Source of the DNA: Microbacterium helvum | Lineage (GTDB): Bacteria > Actinomycetota > Actinomycetes > Actinomycetales > Microbacteriaceae | Direction of reading: 5' to 3' | Assembly: GCF_014779795.1 (NCBI RefSeq) | Contig: NZ_JACXZS010000009.1 | Location: 1 to 64,000, forward strand | Length of the DNA: 64,000 bases | In this document: positions 57,118 to 64,000 of the stretch, piece after piece | Layout: every line of letters starts with the position of its first letter | Numbering within the stretch: the stretch's first letter is position 1 | The notes under the pieces: generated by a model | Seen by the model: only the letters and a program-made list of their open reading frames with translations | Told to the model about the DNA's origin: nothing | Databases searched by the model: none | Program-made: the position numbers and the translations under genes

Positions 57118-58179
57118 CTAGCTCGCGGCATCCACCGATCCCGCGTCCGACGCGCGCCTGCGCACGAATCCGCCGAGGGGATCGACCGCAGCCAGCGGTT
57201 CACCGTCGCGCGCGAGCACGAAGCCGTCCCACGTGGCCGGGTCGAGGGGTCCCCACGCGTTCTTCAGCCGCCAGTCGTGGAGTCCCGGCGGATCGATCGT
57301 GATCCACACGGCGTCGAGCGCATCGATCGCGGCGAGCAGCCGCTCCCGCCCCGGCCGGTCGATGTGGGGCAGCACGCCCGGCGTCGTCACCACGAGGGTC
57401 GCGTCCCGGGGCGCCCGCCCCGCGAGGCTGCGCAGCGCGGCCGGGTCGGTCGCGTCGCCCTCGACCAGCAGCGGCGGCTCGGCGGCGACGATGTCGAGCG
57501 CGGCGCGGATGCGGTCCGCCCGCCCCGCCTCGCCCGGCCACACCAGACTCGTGAGAAAGCGGCGGTCATCGGGGTCGGCGGCGTTCAGCGGCTGCAGGTC
57601 GATGCCCGCCCGCCACACCACGCGCGGCAGGCTCAGCGGCGGGACGCCTTCGACAGCGCAGTCCAGCACCACCGGCGACACACCGTCGTGCGGATCGAGC
57701 GCGCCCGCGCCGTCGGGGCCGAGCGTGCCGTCGGGGCCGCGATAGCGGTACGAGTAGCGGTCGGGGTACAGACACAGCCCGGCGCTGGCGCCGACCTCCA
57801 GCAGCGCGATCGGGCCGTCGATCCCGGCGAACGCGGGCAGCAGCGCCGCGCACCGCTGCGGCTCGTTGGTCTGCAGCCGGCGGATGGATGCCGCGGCCAC
57901 CACGTCGTCGGCGTGCTCTCGCACCCAGGCGGCCCAGTCCGGGAACGGCCGCTCGGGGGCGCCGAGCATGCGCGTGACGGCGAAGACGAGGGGCGGCTGA
58001 CGGCGTGTGGCCGGGATGCGGGCGAGGATGCCGGCGATGAGGGCGTCGCCGGCGACGCCCGCGGCCCAGTCCTCGTACAGCGCGGATCGCCCCGGCGCCT
58101 CGTCGCGGGCGAACCGGGCATAGCGCTCGACGGTACCGGCTTGTTCGGCAGCCGAGGTCTCGTCGGGTGCAGCATCCAC
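57118..58179 (-). CDS. DUF2332 family protein
   Basis: This 353-residue protein fits DUF2332: TVERYARFARDEAPGRSALYEDWAAGVAGDALIAGILARIPATRRQPPLVFAVTRMLGAPE, then NEPQRCAALLPAF and IALLEVGASAGLCLYPDRYSYRY. The ALLEVGASAGLCL motif resembles the S-adenosylmethionine loop of methyltransferases, and the C-terminal GVLPHIDRPGRERLL region is conserved. The activity is unknown; a methyltransferase-like fold is an inference. It diverges from msrB. Confidence 0.82.
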   Translation of the reverse strand: MDAAPDETSAAEQAGTVERYARFARDEAPGRSALYEDWAAGVAGDALIAGILARIPATRRQPPLVFAVTRMLGAPERPFPDWAAWVREHADDVVAAASIRRLQTNEPQRCAALLPAFAGIDGPIALLEVGASAGLCLYPDRYSYRYRGPDGTLGPDGAGALDPHDGVSPVVLDCAVEGVPPLSLPRVVWRAGIDLQPLNAADPDDRRFLTSLVWPGEAGRADRIRAALDIVAAEPPLLVEGDATDPAALRSLAGRAPRDATLVVTTPGVLPHIDRPGRERLLAAIDALDAVWITIDPPGLHDWRLKNAWGPLDPATWDGFVLARDGEPLAAVDPLGGFVRRRASDAGSVDAAS

Positions 58180-58330
58180 TCCGTCATCCTCTCAAGAGCC
58201 ATTCGAATCGCGCACCGTGCAGCGGCATCGCGCCGCCGGCGGCAGAGTGCGCGATTCGAAACGCCGACGACCCCGCACGCCGTCCGCTGCGGTTGAATGG
58301 AGGGGCAGCATACGAGGCCGAGGAGGACCC

Positions 58331-58735
58331 ATGACCTACGCCGTTGACAAGAGCGACGAGCAGTGGCGCGCCGAGCTGACGCCCGACCAGTACGCGGTGC
58401 TGCGTCAGGCGGGCACCGAGCGGCCGTGGACCGGCGAACTGCTCGATGAGAGCCGCGCCGGCCTGTATGCGTGCGCGGCGTGCGGGGCCGAGCTGTTCCA
58501 GAGCGGCACGAAGTTCGACTCCCACTGCGGCTGGCCGAGCTTCTACGAGTCGGTGCGGCCCGAGGCCGTCGAGCTCATCGAGGACAACAGCCACGGCATG
58601 GTGCGCACCGAGGTCCGCTGCGCGAACTGCGGGTCGCACCTCGGGCATGTGTTCCCCGACGGCTTCGGCACGCCCACCGGCGACCGCTACTGCATGAACT
58701 CGCTGTCGCTGCAGTTCACCCCCGACGAGGCGTGA
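58331..58735 (+). CDS. msrB: Peptide methionine-(R)-sulfoxide reductase
   Basis: This 134-residue MsrB repairs oxidised methionine-R-sulfoxide in proteins. Four zinc cysteines are present (Cys48, Cys51, Cys97, Cys100), and the catalytic Cys121 lies in GDRYCMNSLSLQF. The segments KFDSHCGWPSFYES and GSHLGHVFPDGFG are typical. ATG 58331 follows an AGGAGG site. The nitroreductase gene overlaps its stop. Confidence 0.96.
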   Translation: MTYAVDKSDEQWRAELTPDQYAVLRQAGTERPWTGELLDESRAGLYACAACGAELFQSGTKFDSHCGWPSFYESVRPEAVELIEDNSHGMVRTEVRCANCGSHLGHVFPDGFGTPTGDRYCMNSLSLQFTPDEA

Positions 58736-59271
58736 TGGCCAGCGCGATGGAGGCGGCGCTCGCGCGCCGTTCGTGGTCGAAGGTCACCGACGAGGCGCCG
58801 ACGCACGACGAGCTGCTGCGCCTCGTGGCTGCCGCGGGCCGCGTCGCCGACCACTCCTCGCTGCACCCGTGGCGGCTCATCGAGCTGCGCGGCGACGACC
58901 GCGAGCGGCTCGGCCGTGCCATCAACAAGGCGAACGGCGAGAAGGGGTCGTCGTCGAAACCGCTGCGCGCACCGCTGCTCATCGCGGTGGTCGCGAGCTA
59001 CCGCAAGAGCCACAAGGTGCCGCGGTGGGAGCAGGAGGCGGTCGCCTCGGGCGTCGCGCACCTGCTGAGCCTGCTGCTCGACGACGCGGGGTGGGGCGTC
59101 ATCTGGCGCACCGGGCACTACACGCGCGCGAAGGCGGTGGCCAAGCTCCACGGGCTGAAGAAGAACGAGGAGCTGCTCGGCTGGCTCTACGTCGGCGGAA
59201 AGCCGAAGAACTCCCGGCCCGAGCGGCGCAAGACCGTCGATGCGCGGGAGTTCCTCGGCCAGCTTCCCTGA
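58735..59271 (+). CDS. Nitroreductase-family flavoprotein
   Basis: This 178-residue small nitroreductase of the FMN-binding type reads AALARRSWSKVTDEAPTHDELLRLVAAAGRVADHSSLHPWRLIELRGDDRERL, then LRAPLLIAVVASYRKSHKVPRWEQEAVASGVAHLLSLLLDDAGWGVIWRTGHYTRAKAV and KNEELLGWLYVGGKP. It probably reduces quinones or nitro compounds with NAD(P)H. Start ATG 58735 overlaps the msrB stop (TGATG), so the two form a small oxidative-stress operon. Confidence 0.88.
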   Translation: MASAMEAALARRSWSKVTDEAPTHDELLRLVAAAGRVADHSSLHPWRLIELRGDDRERLGRAINKANGEKGSSSKPLRAPLLIAVVASYRKSHKVPRWEQEAVASGVAHLLSLLLDDAGWGVIWRTGHYTRAKAVAKLHGLKKNEELLGWLYVGGKPKNSRPERRKTVDAREFLGQLP

Positions 59272-59290
59272 GCGCGCCGTCCGCCTCGGC

Positions 59291-62044
59291 TCAGGAATCG
59301 CCGCCCGCCGTGCCCGTGGTTCCGGCCGTGACGTCGAGCAGCCGGTAGCGGGCGATCGCCTGGGCGGCGGCATCCGCAGCCACCTCACCGCGACGCGCGA
59401 GCAGCTCGAGCGTCCGCACCACGATGGAGTGCACGTCGTTCTTGAAGAAGCGGCGTGCCGCAGCGCGGGTGTCCGAGAAGCCGAACCCGTCCGCACCGAG
59501 AGAGGCGAAGTCGTTCGGCAGGAACTGGCGGATCTGGTCGGGCAGCGCCTTCGTGTAGTCGCTGACCGCCACGATCGGGCCGGTCGACTCCGCCAGCTTC
59601 GCCGTCACGTACGGCGTGCGCGCGGGTGTCTCGGGATGCAGGAACCCTTCCTCCTCGGCGGCGACGGCGTCCCGGCGCAGCTCGATCCACGACGTCACCG
59701 ACCACACGTCGGCGTCGACGCCCCACTCCTCGGCGAGGATCCGCTGCGCCTCGATCGCCCACGGCACCGACACGCCCGACGCGAGGATGTGGGAGGGGAT
59801 GCCGCCGCCCGAGCGGGGCGAGACGCGATGGATGCCGCGCACGATGCCCTCGACGTCCACGCTGTCCGGCTCGGCCGGCTGCAGGATCGGCTCGTTGTAG
59901 AGCGTGAGGTAGTACATGACGCTGGGGTCGGGATGCGCACCGCCGTACATGCGCTCGAGGCCGGAGCGTACGATGTGCCCGATCTCATACCCGTACGCCG
60001 GGTCGTACGTGACGACGGCGGGGTTCGTCGACGCAAGGATCGGCGAATGGCCGTCGGCGTGCTGCAGGCCTTCGCCCGTCAGCGTCGTGCGACCGGCCGT
60101 GGCGCCGATGATGAAGCCGCGCGTCATCTGGTCGGCGGCCGCCCAGAACGAGTCGCCGGTGCGCTGGAACCCGAACATCGAGTAGAAGACGTACACAGGG
60201 ATGAGCGGCTCGCCGTGCGTGGCGTAGGCGGTCCCCGTCGAGGTGAACGCAGCGACGGACCCCGCCTCGTTGATGCCGGCGTGCAGGATCTGCCCCGCCG
60301 GGCTCTCTTTGTACGCCAGCAGCAGCTCACGGTCGACCGAGGTGTAGTGCTGGCCATTCGGGTTGTAGATCTTCGCCGATGGGAAGAACGAGTCCATGCC
60401 GAAGGTGCGCGCCTCGTCGGGGATGATCGGCACGATGCGGGAGCCGATGCCCTTGTCTCTCATGAGATCGCGGAGCAGGCGCACGAACGACATCGTGGTG
60501 GCCGCCTGCTGCGTGCCTGACCCGCGACGGGCGACCTGGTAGGCGCCGTCGCCCGGGAGTTCCACCGCGGCGTGCTCCGCGCGCCGCTGCGGCACCGCGC
60601 CGCCGAGGGCGCGGCGGCGGTCCTGCAGGTACCGGATCTCGGGCGCATCCGCACCCGGGTGGTAGTACGGCGGGCGGTACGGGTCGGCCTCGAGCTGCTC
60701 GTCGCTCACGGGGATGCGCAGCAGGTCGCGGAACGACTTCAAGTCCGCGAGCGTCAGTTTCTTCATCTGGTGCGTCGCGTTGCGGCCCTCGAAGTTGGCG
60801 CCGAGGCCGTAGCCCTTGACCGTCTTCACGAGCACCACGGTCGGCTGACCCTTGTGCTCGGTGGCGGCGCGGTAGGCGGCGTACACCTTGCGGTAGTCGT
60901 GACCGCCGCGCTTGAGGTTCCAGATCTGCTCGTCGGTGTAGTCCTGCACGAGGTGCGCCGTGCGCTCGTCGCGGCCGAAGAAGTGCTCACGGATATAGGC
61001 GCCGTTCTCGGCCTTGTACGTCTGGTAGTCGCCGTCTGGCGTGACGTTCATGAGGTCGACGAGCGCGCCGTCGCGGTCGCGCGTCAGCAACTCGTCCCAC
61101 TCGCGACCCCAGATCACCTTGATCACGTTCCAGCCCGCGCCGCGGAAGAACGCCTCGAGCTCCTGCACGATCTTGCCGTTGCCGCGCACCGGGCCGTCCA
61201 GTCGCTGCAGGTTGCAGTTGACCACGAACGTGAGGTTGTCGAGCCGGTCGTTGGCGGCCAGCTGCAGCAGCCCGCGACTCTCGGGCTCGTCCATCTCGCC
61301 GTCGCCGAGGAAGGCCCACACGTGCTGGTCGGAGGTGTCCTTGATGCCGCGGTTGTGCAGGTACCGGTTGGTCTGCGCCTGGTAGATCGCGTTCATGGGG
61401 CCGATGCCCATCGAGACGGTCGGGAACTCCCAGAACTCCGGCATCAGGCGCGGGTGGGGGTACGAGCTCAGCGCGTGCCCCTGCTTCGACTTCTCCTGAC
61501 GGAAGCCGTCGAGATCCTCCTCGCTCAGGCGCCCCTCCAGGAACGCGCGGGCGTACATGCCGGGCGACGCGTGCCCCTGGAAGAAGACCTGGTCGCCGCC
61601 GCCGGGATGGTCCTTGCCGCGGAAGAAGTGGTTGAAGCCGACCTCGTACAGCGTGGCGGCGCCGGCGAAGGTCGAGATGTGGCCGCCCACGCCGATGTCC
61701 GCCCGCTGCGCGCGGTGCACCATGACGGCGGCGTTCCACCGCATGAACGCGCGGTAGCGGCGCTCGACCTGCTCGTCGCCGGGGAACTCCGGCTCCTGGT
61801 CGGCGGGGATGGTGTTGACGTAGTCGGTCGTGGTGACCGGTGGCAGGGCTGCGCTGCGCGCGCCGGCGCGCTGCACGATGCTGCGGACGATGTGCTGCCC
61901 GCGGGCGGTGCCCCGGGCGTCGATCAGCGCATCGAGCGACTCGACCCATTCCGCGGTCTCTTCGGGATCGATGTCGACGGTGTCGTGGACGGTGGTGCCG
62001 ACCGCGGGGTCAGCGGCTCCGGTGACGGTGGTGGCGGCGCTCAT
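59291..62044 (-). CDS. aceE: Pyruvate dehydrogenase E1 component (homodimeric)
   Basis: This 917-residue AceE decarboxylates pyruvate and passes the acetyl group to lipoate in the pyruvate dehydrogenase complex. The thiamine-diphosphate motif is complete ([51 protein letters not shown]...N-N pattern), and the start [31 protein letters not shown] is typical of the single-chain form. Genes for E2 and E3 are not adjacent. A terminator just upstream separates it from the permease gene. Confidence 0.96.
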   Translation of the reverse strand: MSAATTVTGAADPAVGTTVHDTVDIDPEETAEWVESLDALIDARGTARGQHIVRSIVQRAGARSAALPPVTTTDYVNTIPADQEPEFPGDEQVERRYRAFMRWNAAVMVHRAQRADIGVGGHISTFAGAATLYEVGFNHFFRGKDHPGGGDQVFFQGHASPGMYARAFLEGRLSEEDLDGFRQEKSKQGHALSSYPHPRLMPEFWEFPTVSMGIGPMNAIYQAQTNRYLHNRGIKDTSDQHVWAFLGDGEMDEPESRGLLQLAANDRLDNLTFVVNCNLQRLDGPVRGNGKIVQELEAFFRGAGWNVIKVIWGREWDELLTRDRDGALVDLMNVTPDGDYQTYKAENGAYIREHFFGRDERTAHLVQDYTDEQIWNLKRGGHDYRKVYAAYRAATEHKGQPTVVLVKTVKGYGLGANFEGRNATHQMKKLTLADLKSFRDLLRIPVSDEQLEADPYRPPYYHPGADAPEIRYLQDRRRALGGAVPQRRAEHAAVELPGDGAYQVARRGSGTQQAATTMSFVRLLRDLMRDKGIGSRIVPIIPDEARTFGMDSFFPSAKIYNPNGQHYTSVDRELLLAYKESPAGQILHAGINEAGSVAAFTSTGTAYATHGEPLIPVYVFYSMFGFQRTGDSFWAAADQMTRGFIIGATAGRTTLTGEGLQHADGHSPILASTNPAVVTYDPAYGYEIGHIVRSGLERMYGGAHPDPSVMYYLTLYNEPILQPAEPDSVDVEGIVRGIHRVSPRSGGGIPSHILASGVSVPWAIEAQRILAEEWGVDADVWSVTSWIELRRDAVAAEEEGFLHPETPARTPYVTAKLAESTGPIVAVSDYTKALPDQIRQFLPNDFASLGADGFGFSDTRAAARRFFKNDVHSIVVRTLELLARRGEVAADAAAQAIARYRLLDVTAGTTGTAGGDS

Positions 62045-62062
62045 GGCGCTCCTTCCTGCAGG

Positions 62063-62096
62063 GCGGGGGCGGGATCCGGTCGGATCCCGCCCCCGC
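62063..62096 (-). terminator. Terminator between the purine permease and aceE
   Basis: A perfect 15-bp GC-rich stem (62063-62077 with 62082-62096, loop GGTC) lies 12 bp past the permease stop. Few T residues follow. Confidence 0.75.
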
Positions 62097-62107
62097 GTGA
62101 GATGTGC

Positions 62108-63658
62108 TCAGTGCTCGCCGGCGGCGTTCTGCTTGTGCGCCGCGGCGCGTGCCGGCCGGATCACCGGCTGCGACCCGGTGGGGATGATCTGCACCTCGCG
62201 GCCGTCGGCGGCGATCAGCTTGCCGCCCAGATAGTGGTCGCCGTCCTCCAGCGCCGCGAGCTCCTCCTCGCGCACCATGCGCGGCGGCGCGGCGACGAAG
62301 ACCGACTGTCCCTTCGAGTTCCCCCAGGTGATGTGGTTGAAAAGGATGTTCAGCAGGATGGCGACGATGGCCGCCGAGCTGATGCCCGAGTGGAAGATCG
62401 TGATGAACCAGGTCGGGAACGCGTCGTAGATGGCGGGGGCCACGACCGGCAGCATCCCGACGCCGATCGAGGCGGCGACGATGATGAGGTTCATGTTGTC
62501 GCGGTACTCGACCTTGGAGAGAGTCCGGATGCCGGAGGCCGCGACCGTGCCGAACAGCACGATGCCCGCACCGCCCAGCACCGACATCGGCACCGCGGCG
62601 ACGACGCGGCCGAGGATCGGCAGCAGACCGAGCACCACGAGGATGCCGCCGCCCGCCGTCACGACGAACCGGCTCTTGACCTTGGTGATCGCGACGAGGC
62701 CGACGTTCTGCGCGAACGCGCTCTGCGTGAACGAGTTGAAGACCGGTGAGAGCAGGCTCGACAGCATGTCGGCGCGCAGGCCGTTGCCGATGCGCTTGGC
62801 GTCGACCTTGCCCCCCACGATCTCGCCGACGGCGAGGATGTCGGCGGTCGTCTCGGTCAGGATCACCAGCACGACGATCATCATCGACACGATGGCCGCA
62901 ATGTCGAACGTGGGCATGCCGAACGCGAACGGGGTCGGGAACGCGAAGATCGGGCCGTCGAGCACCTTCGAGAAGTCGGCCATGCCGAACGGGATCGCGA
63001 CGACCGTGCCGATCACGATCGCGAGCAGGATCGACAGACGCGAGATCGCGGCGTTGCCGACCTTCGAGAGGATCAGCACGATCAGCAGCGTCGCGAACGC
63101 CAGCCCGATGTGGGCCATGCTGCCGTAGTCCGGCGCGGTGCGGTTGCCGCCCATGATCCAGTTGGCGGCGACCGGCAGCAGCGACAGGCCGATCATCGTG
63201 ATCACCGAGCCCGTGACGACGGGCGGGAAGAACCGGATGATCTTCGAGAACACCGGCGTGATGAGCAGGCCTATCGCGGCAGAGACCATCACGGCGCCGA
63301 ACGCCGCCTGGATGCCGCCACCGCCCGTGACGATCGCCGTCATGGTCGCGACGCTGGCGAACGAGACGCCCTGCACGAGCGGCAGCTGCGCACCGAACCA
63401 CGGGATGCCGATGGTCTGCAGCAGCGTCGCGAGCCCGCCGACGAACAGGCACGACGCGATGAGCAGGCCGATGTCGGCGGAGCTCATGCCCGCGGCGGCG
63501 CCGATGATCAGCGGTGGCGCGATGATGCCGCCGTACATGGTCAGGACGTGCTGGAAGCCGAAGGCGATGGACGTGCCGATCGGCAGCTTCTCGTCCTCGG
63601 GACGGATCTCTTTCGACGCCTTGGCGTCCTTCTGTGCGGTCTTGCGCGCAGCAGTCAT
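62108..63658 (-). CDS. NCS2-family purine (urate/xanthine) permease
   Basis: This 516-residue nucleobase:cation symporter has about 14 membrane segments: AFGFQHVLTMYGGIIAPPLIIGAAAGM, the QGVSFASVATMTAIVTGGGGIQAAFGAVM motif, and SSLLSPVFNSFTQSAFAQNVGLVAITKVKSRFVV, the NCS2 signature in helix 10. The last segment resembles the UacT/PucJ xanthine-urate subgroup more than uracil permeases. The urate oxidase gene lies directly upstream in the same direction, so urate or xanthine is the likely substrate. Confidence 0.92.
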   Translation of the reverse strand: MTAARKTAQKDAKASKEIRPEDEKLPIGTSIAFGFQHVLTMYGGIIAPPLIIGAAAGMSSADIGLLIASCLFVGGLATLLQTIGIPWFGAQLPLVQGVSFASVATMTAIVTGGGGIQAAFGAVMVSAAIGLLITPVFSKIIRFFPPVVTGSVITMIGLSLLPVAANWIMGGNRTAPDYGSMAHIGLAFATLLIVLILSKVGNAAISRLSILLAIVIGTVVAIPFGMADFSKVLDGPIFAFPTPFAFGMPTFDIAAIVSMMIVVLVILTETTADILAVGEIVGGKVDAKRIGNGLRADMLSSLLSPVFNSFTQSAFAQNVGLVAITKVKSRFVVTAGGGILVVLGLLPILGRVVAAVPMSVLGGAGIVLFGTVAASGIRTLSKVEYRDNMNLIIVAASIGVGMLPVVAPAIYDAFPTWFITIFHSGISSAAIVAILLNILFNHITWGNSKGQSVFVAAPPRMVREEELAALEDGDHYLGGKLIAADGREVQIIPTGSQPVIRPARAAAHKQNAAGEH

Positions 63659-63746
63659 GTGCTGACCTCCTCGTCAGGCAATGAAGAATGGAATGGATGC
63701 CGCGAGCCGGGCTTCCTCGCCCGGCCCGCAAGCGGGTGGCTGCGGG

Positions 63747-64000
63747 TCAGCAGAACCCGGCGATGCCGCTCCAGGCCGGATGCCCGCCCTCGATGCCGTC
63801 TCGCTGGACGGTCGCCTCGATGAGGCCGTACGGACGGTCGGCGGCGTAGAACACCTCGTTGGGGTTGTCGAGGCCGAACGGGGACAGATCGACGACGAAG
63901 TGGTGCAGGTTGGGCATGGAGAACTTGATCTCGTCGATCTCGGCATGCGCCTCGAGCACGCGTCTGCCCATCTCGAACAGCGTCTGCTGCAGGGCCAGCG
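63747..64000 (-). CDS. Urate oxidase, C-terminal part (gene continues past the window)
   Basis: The frame enters from the right edge reading LALQQTLFEMGRRVLEAHAEIDEIKFSMPNLHHFVVDLSPFGLDNPNEVFYAADRPYGLIEATV and ends at 63747. The SMPNLHHFVVDLSPFGLDNPNEVF stretch is the C-terminal signature of uricases, which oxidise urate to 5-hydroxyisourate. An internal ATG at 63971 is not the start. The NCS2 permease gene follows 88 bp downstream, so uptake and oxidation of urate are co-transcribed. Confidence 0.92.
   Translation of the reverse strand, partial: LALQQTLFEMGRRVLEAHAEIDEIKFSMPNLHHFVVDLSPFGLDNPNEVFYAADRPYGLIEATVQRDGIEGGHPAWSGIAGFC

Overview
The window is a stretch of chromosome from a high-GC actinobacterium, most likely a member of the Microbacteriaceae close to Microbacterium. 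This placement rests on the codon and base bias, the SOS mutasome order imuA'-imuB-dnaE2, a CIRCE-controlled groEL without groES beside it, XPB helicase next to its helicase-associated partner, actinobacterial families (DUF3027, DUF3263, DUF2332, LytR_C, WXG100), and frequent leaderless starts with a TANNNT box six or seven bases before the start codon. No tRNA, rRNA, CRISPR array or intact insertion sequence was recognised.

Layout. (1) 1-6.2 kb is an accessory, defence-like island with visibly lower GC and loosely packed genes. It holds a Gabija-type OLD/TOPRIM nuclease beside a broken UvrD-like helicase, a HEPN-motif protein, a facing pair of sce7725 (beta-protein) and sce7726 (PD-(D/E)xK) genes with a small companion, an excisionase-like DNA-binding protein and a conserved hypothetical protein. 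(2) 6.2-9.1 kb is a scarred border: a GH3 C-terminal fragment, an intact Na+/alanine symporter and a GNAT fragment beside pncC/cinA. (3) 9.1-13.9 kb holds small metabolic genes, including a divergent GNAT/XRE-cupin pair only 16 bp apart, a kinase and a TIGR01777 epimerase. (4) 13.9-20.2 kb is the LexA-box-controlled mutasome, with a palindromic repeat lying in frame inside dnaE2. (5) 20.2-24.4 kb is a LysR-controlled catabolic cluster (MFS, metallo-beta-lactamase fold hydrolase, FAH hydrolase). (6) 24.5-25.3 kb is a deletion scar fusing half a DMT transporter to the end of a MarR regulator. (7) 25.3-30.6 kb holds HNH nuclease, M23 peptidase, DtxR-type regulator, GNAT, serC and TetR. (8) 30.8-38.7 kb is a glycoside-uptake operon: substrate-binding lipoprotein, two ATPases, two permeases of oligopeptide type and a GH3 beta-glucosidase, facing its likely TetR regulator. 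(9) 38.8-46.6 kb holds DUF3027, cold-shock protein, XPB pair, SRPBCC, epoxide-hydrolase-like enzyme and TetR. (10) 46.7-50.9 kb is a pterin/folate-type operon (folE, FAD reductase, FolP2-like, RibD-C reductase) facing a SufR-like regulator. (11) 51-54 kb holds a two-component system whose kinase appears to start at CTG, and a WXG100 protein. (12) 54-64 kb holds groEL, cold-shock protein, LytR_C, DUF3263, DUF2332, msrB, nitroreductase, aceE, an NCS2 purine permease and the end of urate oxidase.

Taken together the core is that of a free-living soil- or plant-type bacterium that takes up beta-glucosides and degrades purines and small organic acids. The unusual biology is concentrated in the left island, the gene scars, the palindromic repeats and the pterin operon. 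All family assignments are by eye from motifs and remembered family sequences; no database search was run.
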